64,000 bases of DNA, taken from Trichomonas vaginalis G3. Lineage: Eukaryota > Parabasalia > Trichomonadida > Trichomonadidae. The notes below the pieces were generated by a model. The model worked only from the letters and a program-made list of their open reading frames with translations. It was not told the origin of the DNA and did no database searches. Below, one piece after another: positions 55,894 through 64,000 of this stretch (position 1 is its first letter; each line of letters starts with the position of its first letter). The stretch lies in NCBI RefSeq assembly GCF_026262505.1, contig NC_067203.1, positions 8,370,001 through 8,434,000 on the forward strand, written 5' to 3'. Both the position numbers and the translations under genes were made by a program.

Positions 55894-56934
55894 TTACCAT
55901 GAAGAGAAGTATTCACGATAAATGCAAATAAATCTTGCGCAGAAAGCCTCTAAATGGAAGATTGGCTTAGATCCCTGTTGCATTCTTGCTTCGTAGAAAG
56001 CCGCAGTTGATGCCACCTTCTCAACAAGGTTGGAATCTATTTGGTGGAGTATTCCGTGGACAATACGTCTCAGAATCTCTGTTGGAGGGACACAATGGAC
56101 GAGAAGTTCGTAAAGGTGAACTCTGATCTCTTTGATTGTCTCTGTCTGTAATTTTCCTTCGATAAGGATCTGTACAAGCTCGTCTGTGTATCTTTCCCAT
56201 TCTGGCAAAATACTTTGGACGCTTCCGCCTTTCTTTTGCATGGAAAGCATTTCTAGTAGGTTAATGGCACGGCGGAGATTTCCGATGGACTCATTAACAA
56301 GATCAGTAAGTTGTTCGTCTGAAATTTCGAAATTCTCTTTACTGGCGACTTCTTTAACAGCTGTAGCGATGTCGGCAGATGGTATACGTGGCGTTCTAAT
56401 AACTAAGCAACGAGAACGGACTGGCTCGATGATTTGTGAAAGAGAATCAGCAATAAGAATAATTCTGCAGCTTTTTGCGTATTTTTCCATTGTACGACGT
56501 AAGGCTTGTTGTGCAAGCTTGGAAAGACGGTGAGCTTCGTTGATAACTACGACTTTGATTGAAAATCCACCAACAACTTGAGAAGCAGCGACATCTTTCA
56601 AAAAGTATGAGATGACATGGCGATCATTCATGCCAGCATCAGCTGGTGTGATTTCAATATGAAAATCTGATGATGTAACTTGAACTTCGATCTTTTTATC
56701 GCCTTCTTCAATTGTGCGGAAGCCAGATGCAAGGTGTGTAAGCTCTGCGTTGAAAAGTTTTCTGAGAAATGCTAATACGCGGGTCTTTTTGCCTGATCCT
56801 GGAGGTCCGCAGAATAATAAATGTGGAAAATCAAAAGATCCGCTAATACTTTTTAGTAATTCGTTTGCATTGGACTGAATAGTAAGATCATCCAAATTGT
56901 GTGGTCTGTGTTGGTCAATCCAAAGAGCACACAT
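55894..56934 (-). CDS. RFC3: Replication factor C subunit 3 (clamp loader)
   Basis: A 346-aa AAA+ clamp-loader subunit that helps load PCNA at replication forks. The start CALWIDQHRPHNLDDLTIQS is typical of RFC3. Walker A is LLFCGPPGSGKKTRVLAFLR; the Walker B variant VVVINEAHRLSKLAQQALRR has NEAH in place of DEAD; the SRC motif is IEPVRSRCLVIRTP. The C-terminal collar domain is complete. Confidence 0.88.
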   Translation of the reverse strand: MCALWIDQHRPHNLDDLTIQSNANELLKSISGSFDFPHLLFCGPPGSGKKTRVLAFLRKLFNAELTHLASGFRTIEEGDKKIEVQVTSSDFHIEITPADAGMNDRHVISYFLKDVAASQVVGGFSIKVVVINEAHRLSKLAQQALRRTMEKYAKSCRIILIADSLSQIIEPVRSRCLVIRTPRIPSADIATAVKEVASKENFEISDEQLTDLVNESIGNLRRAINLLEMLSMQKKGGSVQSILPEWERYTDELVQILIEGKLQTETIKEIRVHLYELLVHCVPPTEILRRIVHGILHQIDSNLVEKVASTAAFYEARMQQGSKPIFHLEAFCARFICIYREYFSSW

Positions 56935-57839
56935 TAATTCTAAAACTAAAAAAACTGAACTTCCCTAAAAAAAATTATTTCGTCCGTTTCCCATTTTTTA
57001 AACTCTATAACTTTCTTTGTAGAAATAACATTACATGGCTTTACTAAATCCAAAATCTAAATAAATGGTGGCTTTCAAGTCAAGAAAATGAGAATTGAAA
57101 AATCTTTGTCATATTGAATGAAATTAAGCGAAAAATATATTCTATTCACTGCTATTTATCTATTTTCATTGTCAAAATGGTTGAATTTTTATGCAAATAA
57201 TCAAATCCATGGAAAAATAAGAATAATAACTCTTTAGTATAAAAGCTGCTGTTTACTTGGATAAATTTGTTTGTTATGGAGAATTTAAGTTCTATGGAAG
57301 ATATCATTGTCAACCCCTGAAATTCTTTAAGGCAATATGTTGTTTTGGAAACTGATATTCAATTCAACAAGCTCAAAAAGAGCGTGAATCTTTAACAACT
57401 TGTGATGTTTTATATAATTCGATTAGATATAATTGGAAACGCTACAGTTCTGCTTACAACGCATTATGTCTCATATTAAATACGTAAGAGTTTATTTTGC
57501 TCAAATTTGTCATTAGTTGTTTCTTGATGCCAATCAATATATCCTTGATTATTTCAGACAAAAAAAAGTTTATAAGAAGTTTACACCAGAATATATAATA
57601 GAATGAAGGCTCTTCAATATCCTGGGGTACTCAATTGCGAGTATGCATTCCTTTATACTGAATACCTGGATTGCAAATATAGTGATTAAATCAGGAAACA
57701 TAGGAATACACGAATTGATAAATTCGAAAAATTAGGTGGAGATATAGAAAACGATATTGTATTTTGTCACAAGGCTGGAGAAATGCTCTGCAAAGTCCTT
57801 GTCGTCTCTCCTTTAGCAACTAACTTATGCTGCAAAGTT
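56935..57839. other. AT-rich host spacer up to the second Maverick
   Basis: No gene with support is seen. Near its right end an inverted repeat AACTAACTT/AAGTTAGTT (57818-57843) reaches into the Maverick terminus. Confidence 0.45.
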
Positions 57840-58017
57840 AGTTAGTATGGCTAAGTCGTGTACTGAGGCACTGCGCGCCTCCGTACACCACTTAACCTTA
57901 AATATTTACAAAACCAGTAACGTATATTTTACAACACAAACGACAACACTAACTTAACATTAAATATTTACAAACCGCCAACCACTAATGACTTCACTAA
58001 TGTAAAAATAAACGTTC
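57840..58017. repeat. Terminus of the second Maverick with hairpin
   Basis: AGTTAGTAT (57840-57848) matches the inverse of the first element's ATACTAACT end. TAAGT, GTGTAC and GAGGC stems (57852-57894, two mismatches) enclose a loop holding the inverse of CGCAGTGCC. From about 57900 on, the sequence matches 33340-33403 inverted, with an extra partial copy of the AATATTTA segment. Confidence 0.7.
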
Positions 58018-58338
58018 TCACTTACAAAAGTATTGCAACTCCTCCCATTGCTGTGCTTCACATAACAGCTCATAATCTTCTGACTCACTTTCTTCTTCAT
58101 ATAGGTCAAAATCACTGTCAAAATAAATGTTAGTAAGTTTTGACAAAGCTAATGAAACACGTTTACCGTTTGTATCGTATGCTTGTATAAACTTTCCATT
58201 CTTCATTCCTTCATAAACGCTCAAACTAACTTTACCCTTTCTCCCTCGTATCTGATAGAATGTATTTTCACGAGGAACGAAGAACAAATTCTTGAACTCA
58301 TGACCGTTGTAGTTTGTTATCTCAATAGTTTTCGTCAT
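58018..58338 (-). CDS. Small acidic protein related to the HNH C-terminal domain, second copy
   Basis: An intact 106-aa copy of 32916-33242. The first 44 residues are the same; then YEGMKNGKFIQAYDTNGKRV replaces YDNKHNGRYIKAIDTNGKRV, and the acidic linker differs (YEEESESEDYELL). The same last-gene position in both elements shows it is a stable part of the end. Confidence 0.6.
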   Translation of the reverse strand: MTKTIEITNYNGHEFKNLFFVPRENTFYQIRGRKGKVSLSVYEGMKNGKFIQAYDTNGKRVSLALSKLTNIYFDSDFDLYEEESESEDYELLCEAQQWEELQYFCK

Positions 58339-58414
58339 TTATATAAAAATAAACTTAAAAATTAATGATATCACCACCCTCACACGTATGAAAACATAGC
58401 GCAAAAATAAATTT

Positions 58415-58459
58415 AGGGTAGAAGGGTAGATCTAACCTCATTTCTACCCTCATTTCTAA
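58415..58459. promoter_or_regulatory. GGGTAGAA-dialect operator-like repeat at the dialect-swap locus
   Basis: On the minus strand: AGGTTAGAAATG, AGGGTAGAAATG, AGGTTAGATCTACCC and TTCTACCC. The flanking bases match those of 32768-32814 in the first Maverick, where the core has the other dialect. Confidence 0.75.
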
Positions 58460-58507
58460 CCTTGTTGAATTCATTGCTTTATAACTCTCTTCCTTTCTCC
58501 AACTCTT

Positions 58508-58714
58508 CTAACTTCTTTTAAGTTCAGCAATGTTGTCCTCATGAAGTTTAATCTTCCTTAATATACCTTCTCTATCTAATGGTTGCTTTATCTTTCTAAA
58601 CTGAACTCTACCATCCTTCATAGTATGAATGTAAAAACCTTCTGGAATAGTTCCTGATTTAATGTATTCTACCAAAAACTTTTGTTTCATTGCTTCAGTG
58701 ACTTTAGTCGTCAT
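58508..58714 (-). CDS. Small protein of the DGK/RKxKxPL family, second copy
   Basis: The frame MTTKVTEAMKQKFLVEYIKS, then FYIHTMKDGRVQFRKIKQPL and LHEDNIAELKRS, is in frame past the point where the first copy breaks. It stops about 12 residues earlier than the first copy's tail because of a base lost near 58515. Confidence 0.55.
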   Translation of the reverse strand: MTTKVTEAMKQKFLVEYIKSGTIPEGFYIHTMKDGRVQFRKIKQPLDREGILRKIKLHEDNIAELKRS

Positions 58715-58762
58715 TTCAATCAAATAAAATTTTTAATATTAAATAAAAATAACGTTATTTTT

Positions 58763-59200
58763 TCAGTAAGGAAACGCAGGAGTTTTACGATTTATTTGAG
58801 GAGTAGGTTCTGGTTTAAATGTTGGAGTCGGTTTAGGAGTTGACTTTTGAACAGGAGTTTGTACTTCATAGGTTCAGGAGTCATTGAAGGTTTTGCTTGT
58901 GAAGGTGTTGGAGTTTGTTTAACTTCATACTTCAGTATTATTTACAACATTTGCTTTATTTCTTTTCAACATCATAACTGCTCCTGCTGTAGCTAGCAAA
59001 CCTAGTGGGAGACCATATTTTATATAAGGACTTGACCAAATGCTATTTTTGACAGGAGCTGGTGGAACACCTAACCTTGGTGAGACTGCTCTTTGCCATT
59101 GTGCAGCTCGTAAGAAATATTCAATAGGTGCTCCATAATCGTTTGGTAAAGTTTGTTTCATAGATGGTGAAGGTTCGCGAGAGCTTGATGAAGAACTCAT
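58763..59200 (-). pseudogene. Membrane protein with Pro/Thr-rich tail, second copy, frameshifted
   Basis: In frame through the transmembrane helix GLPLGLLATAGAVMMLKR to NNTEV at 58925, then shifted by missing bases near 58928 and about 58867. The Pro-rich tail is still visible down to 58763. Confidence 0.55.
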
Positions 59201-59230
59201 TTATAAGCTTAAAAAATAAACGTTCATCCT

Positions 59231-60797
59231 TTATTCCTCACTGTCGTCCGTGGCTAAGTTATAGTCATCTAATCTTATTATGGGAATGCCTGACTGTCTT
59301 ACCTGAATGGCAAAGCAACAATCCTCATAAATCCAATAATGGCTTTGGTACGTTTTCAGTTGCTAGTTCAATAGGTCCTTTAAAAGACAATTTGTATGTT
59401 ATTGAGCAGTAGATGTTTGACCTTGCTGGAAGCAAAAGTCCACTTCTGTTGGAAAACCACATAAGAAATGTGTGTTGTCATAGCTATCCCATTTATGTTC
59501 CACACTACCATCATCCACCAATGACCTCATAACATCTTCATTAAATCCTATCATATCATTGTTTGTATTGCAGGCGTTCGCAACCATTTCATAAAATACA
59601 GGTCCATATGATTTTTCAGGTTCTGCAGGCATATTTCCATAAGCTCCCATGGAAAGCTGAAGATATTTACTTAGGGTTCTCAAAATTAACATAATAGTTG
59701 TCTTTCTTTCTAAATAGTGCCCAATACTTTTAACATTAATAGGCGTATAAGCTGCTGTAAATGTTGCACTTGAACTATCTGTATTCTTTGAGAATGAACC
59801 GTCCATAGGAATCCAATCCATAACTTTAACAGGAAAACATAAAGCCTCGTTTGTATAATGTTCTAAAGTTCTGTATAAATGTTAGGGTCTAAAGAGAATG
59901 ACTTTGGATGAATGAAACATTCATTAAAATCCATCTTTGTTCGAAATAGTTGCTGGTTTACAGTTGTAATAGTAACTGTTCCACTAGCTTCTACTGCCTT
60001 CGTTATCATAGTGAATGGTTCATTCCATGGAACAAATTATTTGTCGGTGGATTTGAATCTGAAGCAAATGCAACTTTAAGAGTTGGATTGAAAGCAATGA
60101 TATCATTTACAGATATAGATGTGCATTGTAAGGCGTCGCTACTGAACTTTACTTTAAGCTGAATGTTTCCTGCAAAAGCTGGAATAAATCGAATAGCTTC
60201 TAATGGAAGGAATCTTCTAACAGGAATTCTTAAACGAAGCTTAAAATCAAATGATTTTCTGCTGTAATTGGACCACTAACAATTTGTCCTGTTCTGCATG
60301 TTCCCGAATGACTCCATACATCTTCATGTCGAGTCTTTGAGAAAACATCTACTTTCTTTATTTGTTCGGTAGTTTGTGAGTTTGAAGTTATATATGCTTC
60401 TTCTCTTGCGTTGTCTTGAGAATATACGATACGACCATTTGCAAGGATTTGATATCCAGCAACTGCATAGAAAGCGTCATCGAAACCAATCCAAAATCCT
60501 GGTGGGTTTGTTTTATTGGAACCTGAACCAATTTCTTTATCTACAATAAATTGACCTTCCATTTTATACGTAATGAATGTATTGTAAAGGTCCAACATAT
60601 TTTCACCAGGAGGTGAGAGATTGAATGTTACCCATGTGTTATCTTTAGCAGTTCCAGGTTGTGATGGAATCTTTGCGTCAGAATATTTTCTATTAGTGTC
60701 ACCAATTTGAACTGCATTGTCTATGATATCGAAATATGAGCGAATCTGATGAATATGCTTCTGCTGGAGTAAATTCGTTTAGCTGTTCGTTCTGCAT
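59231..60797 (-). pseudogene. Maverick major capsid protein, second copy, frameshifted
   Basis: It aligns along its full length with 30402-31976. The start MQNEQLNEFTPAE is in frame here where the first copy lacks one A. Breaks follow near 60750 (extra A), 60240, about 60040, 59870, 59670 and 59410. The FWIGFDDAFYAVAGYQILAN segment is intact. Confidence 0.65.
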
Positions 60798-60825
60798 GTA
60801 TTTACTTCAGATAAAAAATATCTAT

Positions 60826-61260
60826 TTACTTCATTATTCTCACTCTTCTTCTTGGCATTCGTGGGTGAAGTTGTTTCTTGACATTTTCAATGAACTGTAC
60901 ATTCTCTTTTGTCTCAACTTCTTTCACTGGTGGGTCAGGGTTCTTTGACTCGGTTTGTTTTTCAATGAAATTCACGAACTTTGCAATAAGCTCTTGGTTC
61001 GTTATTGAAAGTACATCTGGCTTCTTTCTTCTGGTTCTATTGACTTTTCAGTTTGAATAGAAGGCTTAACATGGGCTTCGTGGACTTCACCCTTGCCATA
61101 CACCTTAATGTTGTCGCTTTCTGCATTCGCTAATGGAACCTTTCTTTTTCTTACGTATATTTTACACATCTTTACTCTGACTTACGTAATAGAAAGGATG
61201 TTGTATTCCTCTTGCGTCATTTAATATAATGAACTCTCGCTCTGATTTTGACAAGCTCAT
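60826..61260 (-). pseudogene. Basic-tailed DGK/RKxKxPL family protein, second copy
   Basis: A homologue of 29935-30373 on the other strand. The Arg-rich tail (MPRRRVRIMK) is in frame with the part before it. The N-terminal half has indels near 61040 and 61165-61210. Confidence 0.5.
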
Positions 61261-61305
61261 TTAACATCGGTTAAAGTTTAAATTTTGTTTTTTATCTGCA
61301 GTCAA

Positions 61306-61566
61306 ATGACTCAGACAAGTCCTACGGACAAGACCCAGGGGGTCATAGATGTTGAAGCATTGAAGAAAGAAATTCGTGAGCAAATTTATATCCGAACTGA
61401 AGGAACAAAACAAGAACAAAAGCCAGAGAGACCAAAGAGAAAACTTAGTGAAAAACAACTTGCTGCATTAGCTGCTGAAAGACAAAAGAACCCACGTTTG
61501 CTGGCGAAGAAAGCTAGAGAAGAAGCTGAAGCAAAAGCTAAAGAAGCTGAAGCAAAGAAAGAGTAA
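61306..61566 (+). CDS. Lys/Ala-rich small protein, second copy (in frame)
   Basis: An 86-aa protein starting MTQTSPTDKTQGVIDVEALK, with the basic PERPKRKLSEKQLAALAAER and an Ala/Lys/Glu helical tail ending EAEAKKE. It shows the full form of the gene broken at 29637-29889. The leader TTTTTTATCTGCAGTCAA precedes the ATG. A double mini-hairpin lies at 61319-61344 in its first codons. Confidence 0.55.
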   Translation: MTQTSPTDKTQGVIDVEALKKEIREQIYIRTEGTKQEQKPERPKRKLSEKQLAALAAERQKNPRLLAKKAREEAEAKAKEAEAKKE

Positions 61567-61590
61567 ATGGTTTATTTTTATCCGAATTAA

Positions 61591-62448
61591 ATGTATAGAC
61601 AAATACCTTTAACTGTTGCGTTCAGTAGTGAAAACCCTGACGTCAAAATAAAGGGAACAGAGTAACGTTTAAGTTTCCAACAGACTGGATTGTGAACATA
61701 AATGAAGAGAAGTACATTGGCATAACAAATATGTATATAACACGTGCTTTCAGAAAGGTTGACTTTATACTTCAAGTCGAGATAGAAAATGACGAACAGT
61801 CTTTAAGCGCCCAAAACATTCACATATACAAATACTTTAAGACGATACAACATTGTTGCAATGTATGATTTCATTTAATGAGATGTTCGAGAAAAAGTTC
61901 AACATTGAAGTACAAACTTTACAGCCTTTACGTGAGTTTCTTGCACAACTGAAAGAAGAAGGTAGTCAGCCACAACTTATAGACTTTCATTATGAATTTA
62001 ATGAAAATGAAGATGGAACTCATGACTGTCAGTTTTGTTATATATTCACCATTCAATGAAGTAGCTAAAGAGAAGAAAATCCATTACGTATAAGGTTTCA
62101 AATCTCTGAACCCAATGAAGATTTCAAGAATGTTTTCAATTATGATGCAATGCTTCCGAGGAAAAATGAATTTTCAAAGATTGTAACACCTGGCATTTGG
62201 GATAGAAAGCAAGCTATATTATATTCAAACTTAAGTAAGGGAGTTGAAAATGAGTTCATTGGTCATACAAGAACTTCACACTTCCTAACCCTAAATACTA
62301 TAAATTAACTGGCTTCAATCGTGAGTTTTGGATAGACATGTTCTCCACTCATGACCATAACTGCCCAGTGTTCTTACCTCCAGACCATAAGGACTGTCTC
62401 TACATTGAAGCACAACTCTTAAACTCTACATCGCAGTATTGTAAATGA
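61591..62448 (+). pseudogene. Penton-like minor capsid family protein, second copy of paralogue 3
   Basis: Starts MYRQIPLTVAFSSENPDVKI and ends near the TGA at 62448 with CLYIEAQLLNSTSQYCK. Indels near 61665, 61843, 62030, 62065 and 62275 break the frame. It supplies C-terminal segments lost in the first copy. Confidence 0.55.
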
Positions 62449-62548
62449 CCACATGGGCTTCGCCCTTGCCGCTAGTTTTATTTTTATCACGAATGACCTC
62501 ATTGCTGACAAAAAATAAATGACCTCATTATTTTTCTCATTCATGACC

Positions 62549-64000
62549 TCAGAACTTAAGCTTTCTTATGAATGAAGTCTTAGTCTGAATAGAAAAGTTA
62601 AACTTCTCTTCAAAGCAAGGTTGACATGACTTACATAAGTCAAATCCAATCTCTTGACCGTCATAAAGTGCTTGGTAAAGTTTCATTAAACTGAACTCAG
62701 AGTCTTTGTCATATGTTCCTTGCGGAACCATTAAACCTTTATCTTCATCATAGAAACACTGAACAGAGTCAGGAAACATTTCATTAGCGGTTAAAGCAAT
62801 AACATCTTGCTTCACGCCTTTCATTCTGCAGTGAATGCAACTTCATTTAAATCATTCGTGAGTAAGTCTATGTAAGTCTTCTTTCCACAAAATATTGACT
62901 TGTATGCTAAACTTTGTTTTCCAGGTGTGATTTCTGCAAAGTCGCTATGAAATTGACCAAGGTTTTTACCAATGAGAACTCTTCCATAACGTTCTTCAAC
63001 TCTTCAGCTAAACGAGGGATATCTTCATTGTAAGATGCATACTGTCGTATCGCTATAAAAGATGTCCATTCCTAAGTCCTCAGCAGTACAGAATACTTCA
63101 CACATTATTCTCTTCGACATAGATAGAATATTAACACCAAGTGGACAGAAGTTAAAGTGTCTGCAAATGCTTTTCGTTAGCTTGAAAATAGTTTTATCTG
63201 AACCATCCAAACCTTCGAACTTCACTATATGGTTGTAGTTTTCTGATGGCATATCTTATAGCATCTTTGTCATTTACTATGGTTATTTTTGACTCAATAG
63301 GAGATAGAATAGTTTTGCCATAAATACTGTTCAGAATGAGCTTTATATTTTCTTGCAAAGGATTCCTTCTTTCTTATACTTTAACCTTAACTCAAACAAC
63401 TTCTTTACTTCATCTCTTATTCTAATATCTCTGTTTCCATCGTAATAGTATCCTTGCAACACTTCACATTTGACACCTTGATATTTTATGAGGTCTTGTA
63501 ATGTTATATGGTAACATACATGAGACAGCAAGTGTTTGAACTTCTGGGAACGTTAAGTTCTGGATTTAGTTCAGGGTCACAAACTATTAAAGGAAAGTGT
63601 CTATGTATTCCAATCTCTGTTATCTTAATGAGAACAAAGAAGCCAGACATAAACTTTTCACCAATGGGTTCCTTTTGGTCATCATCGAATAAATGTCTCA
63701 TGAGATACTCTGTGCTTAACATCTCATCTTCAATACTTTTGGAATTCCTTCTAAAGTATACAATCTTGCAATTGCTGATGGATATAATGAAACAGCGTCG
63801 AAGTCAGCAATGAGTTTCTTTTCGCTCTTTTGTTTCATGTTATCTGACAGCATACATCTTCACCTTGAATGCATCTCGAAATAAATTCTCTTGGTTTATT
63901 TGAGAGGTCATATAAATTTCCATTCGGGAAGTACACTCTGTTCTCAAATAATTTGTTAGCAATTGAACAAATACTAACGTAGTCATAAACGTTTAAATCA
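62549..64000 (-). pseudogene. Maverick family B DNA polymerase, second copy, C-terminal half, runs off the window
   Basis: Matches 27230-28681. It is in frame over the two places where the first copy is broken, but has its own breaks, among them one inside motif C (near 63040, where the DTDS-type motif is shifted to DTTV) and others near 62825, 62985, 63365, 63525 and 63740. It extends past position 64000, so the N-terminal half is not visible. Confidence 0.8.

Overview
The window looks like nuclear DNA of a trichomonad, most probably Trichomonas vaginalis. It is AT-rich and its genes show no introns. It holds an ankyrin-repeat protein of the trichomonad type, an initiator-like TCATTA 9 nt before one start codon, and copies of giant Maverick/Polinton virus-like transposons, which are very abundant in that genome. 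The species call is inference from these features, not from a database search.

Layout. (1) Positions 1 to about 33,470 are Maverick DNA running off the left edge. It has one copy each of a D5-type SF3 helicase, packaging ATPase, penton-like protein, adenine methyltransferase, protein-primed family B DNA polymerase and major capsid protein. It has two integrases and two phage-like fibre genes. A regulatory block (KilA-N, a 292-aa protein, KilA-N/T5orf172, DUF3627-type) is present twice in opposite orientation (3.6-6.7 kb and 20.8-24.2 kb), bracketing about 14 kb that includes both fibres. This is either one large chimeric element or two merged elements; no internal terminal repeat was seen. 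(2) 33.5-39.0 kb is a transposon graveyard: a DDE transposase truncated at the Maverick end, then a 3.4-kb DDE transposon with about 0.9-kb terminal inverted repeats. (3) 39.1-57.0 kb is host DNA: a single-pass surface protein, a 1.04-kb MITE with TTAA target duplication, katanin p60, CC2D2A, an ankyrin protein with a 495-bp higher-order repeat, eIF2B-epsilon and RFC3. (4) 57.84-64.0 kb is the same end of a second Maverick in the opposite direction, carrying decayed copies of the small end genes, capsid protein, core-like proteins and the C-terminal half of the polymerase.

How the genes fit together. The Mavericks encode a virus-like programme: replication (polymerase, helicase), integration (retroviral-type integrase), virion (double-jelly-roll capsid, penton-like proteins, fibres, packaging ATPase, basic core-like proteins) and regulation (KilA-N family). 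Many genes carry single-base indels, mostly in homopolymers. The two polymerase/capsid copies are broken at different sites, so both derive from an intact parent (or some indels are sequencing errors).

Most unusual signals. (a) Two modules in which blocks of 22-bp repeats flank a palindromic spacer and run straight into the start codon of a small gene; the module occurs twice with different repeat sequences but the same architecture, resembling a centromere or autorepressor layout. (b) A dispersed 12-bp-periodic operator-like repeat in two sequence dialects; at one homologous locus the dialect has been swapped while the flanks stayed identical. (c) GC-rich double mini-hairpins with compensatory changes inside and between genes. 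(d) A terminal hairpin whose loop is conserved while its stems covary. (e) Phage-tail-type fibres next to a penton-like gene.
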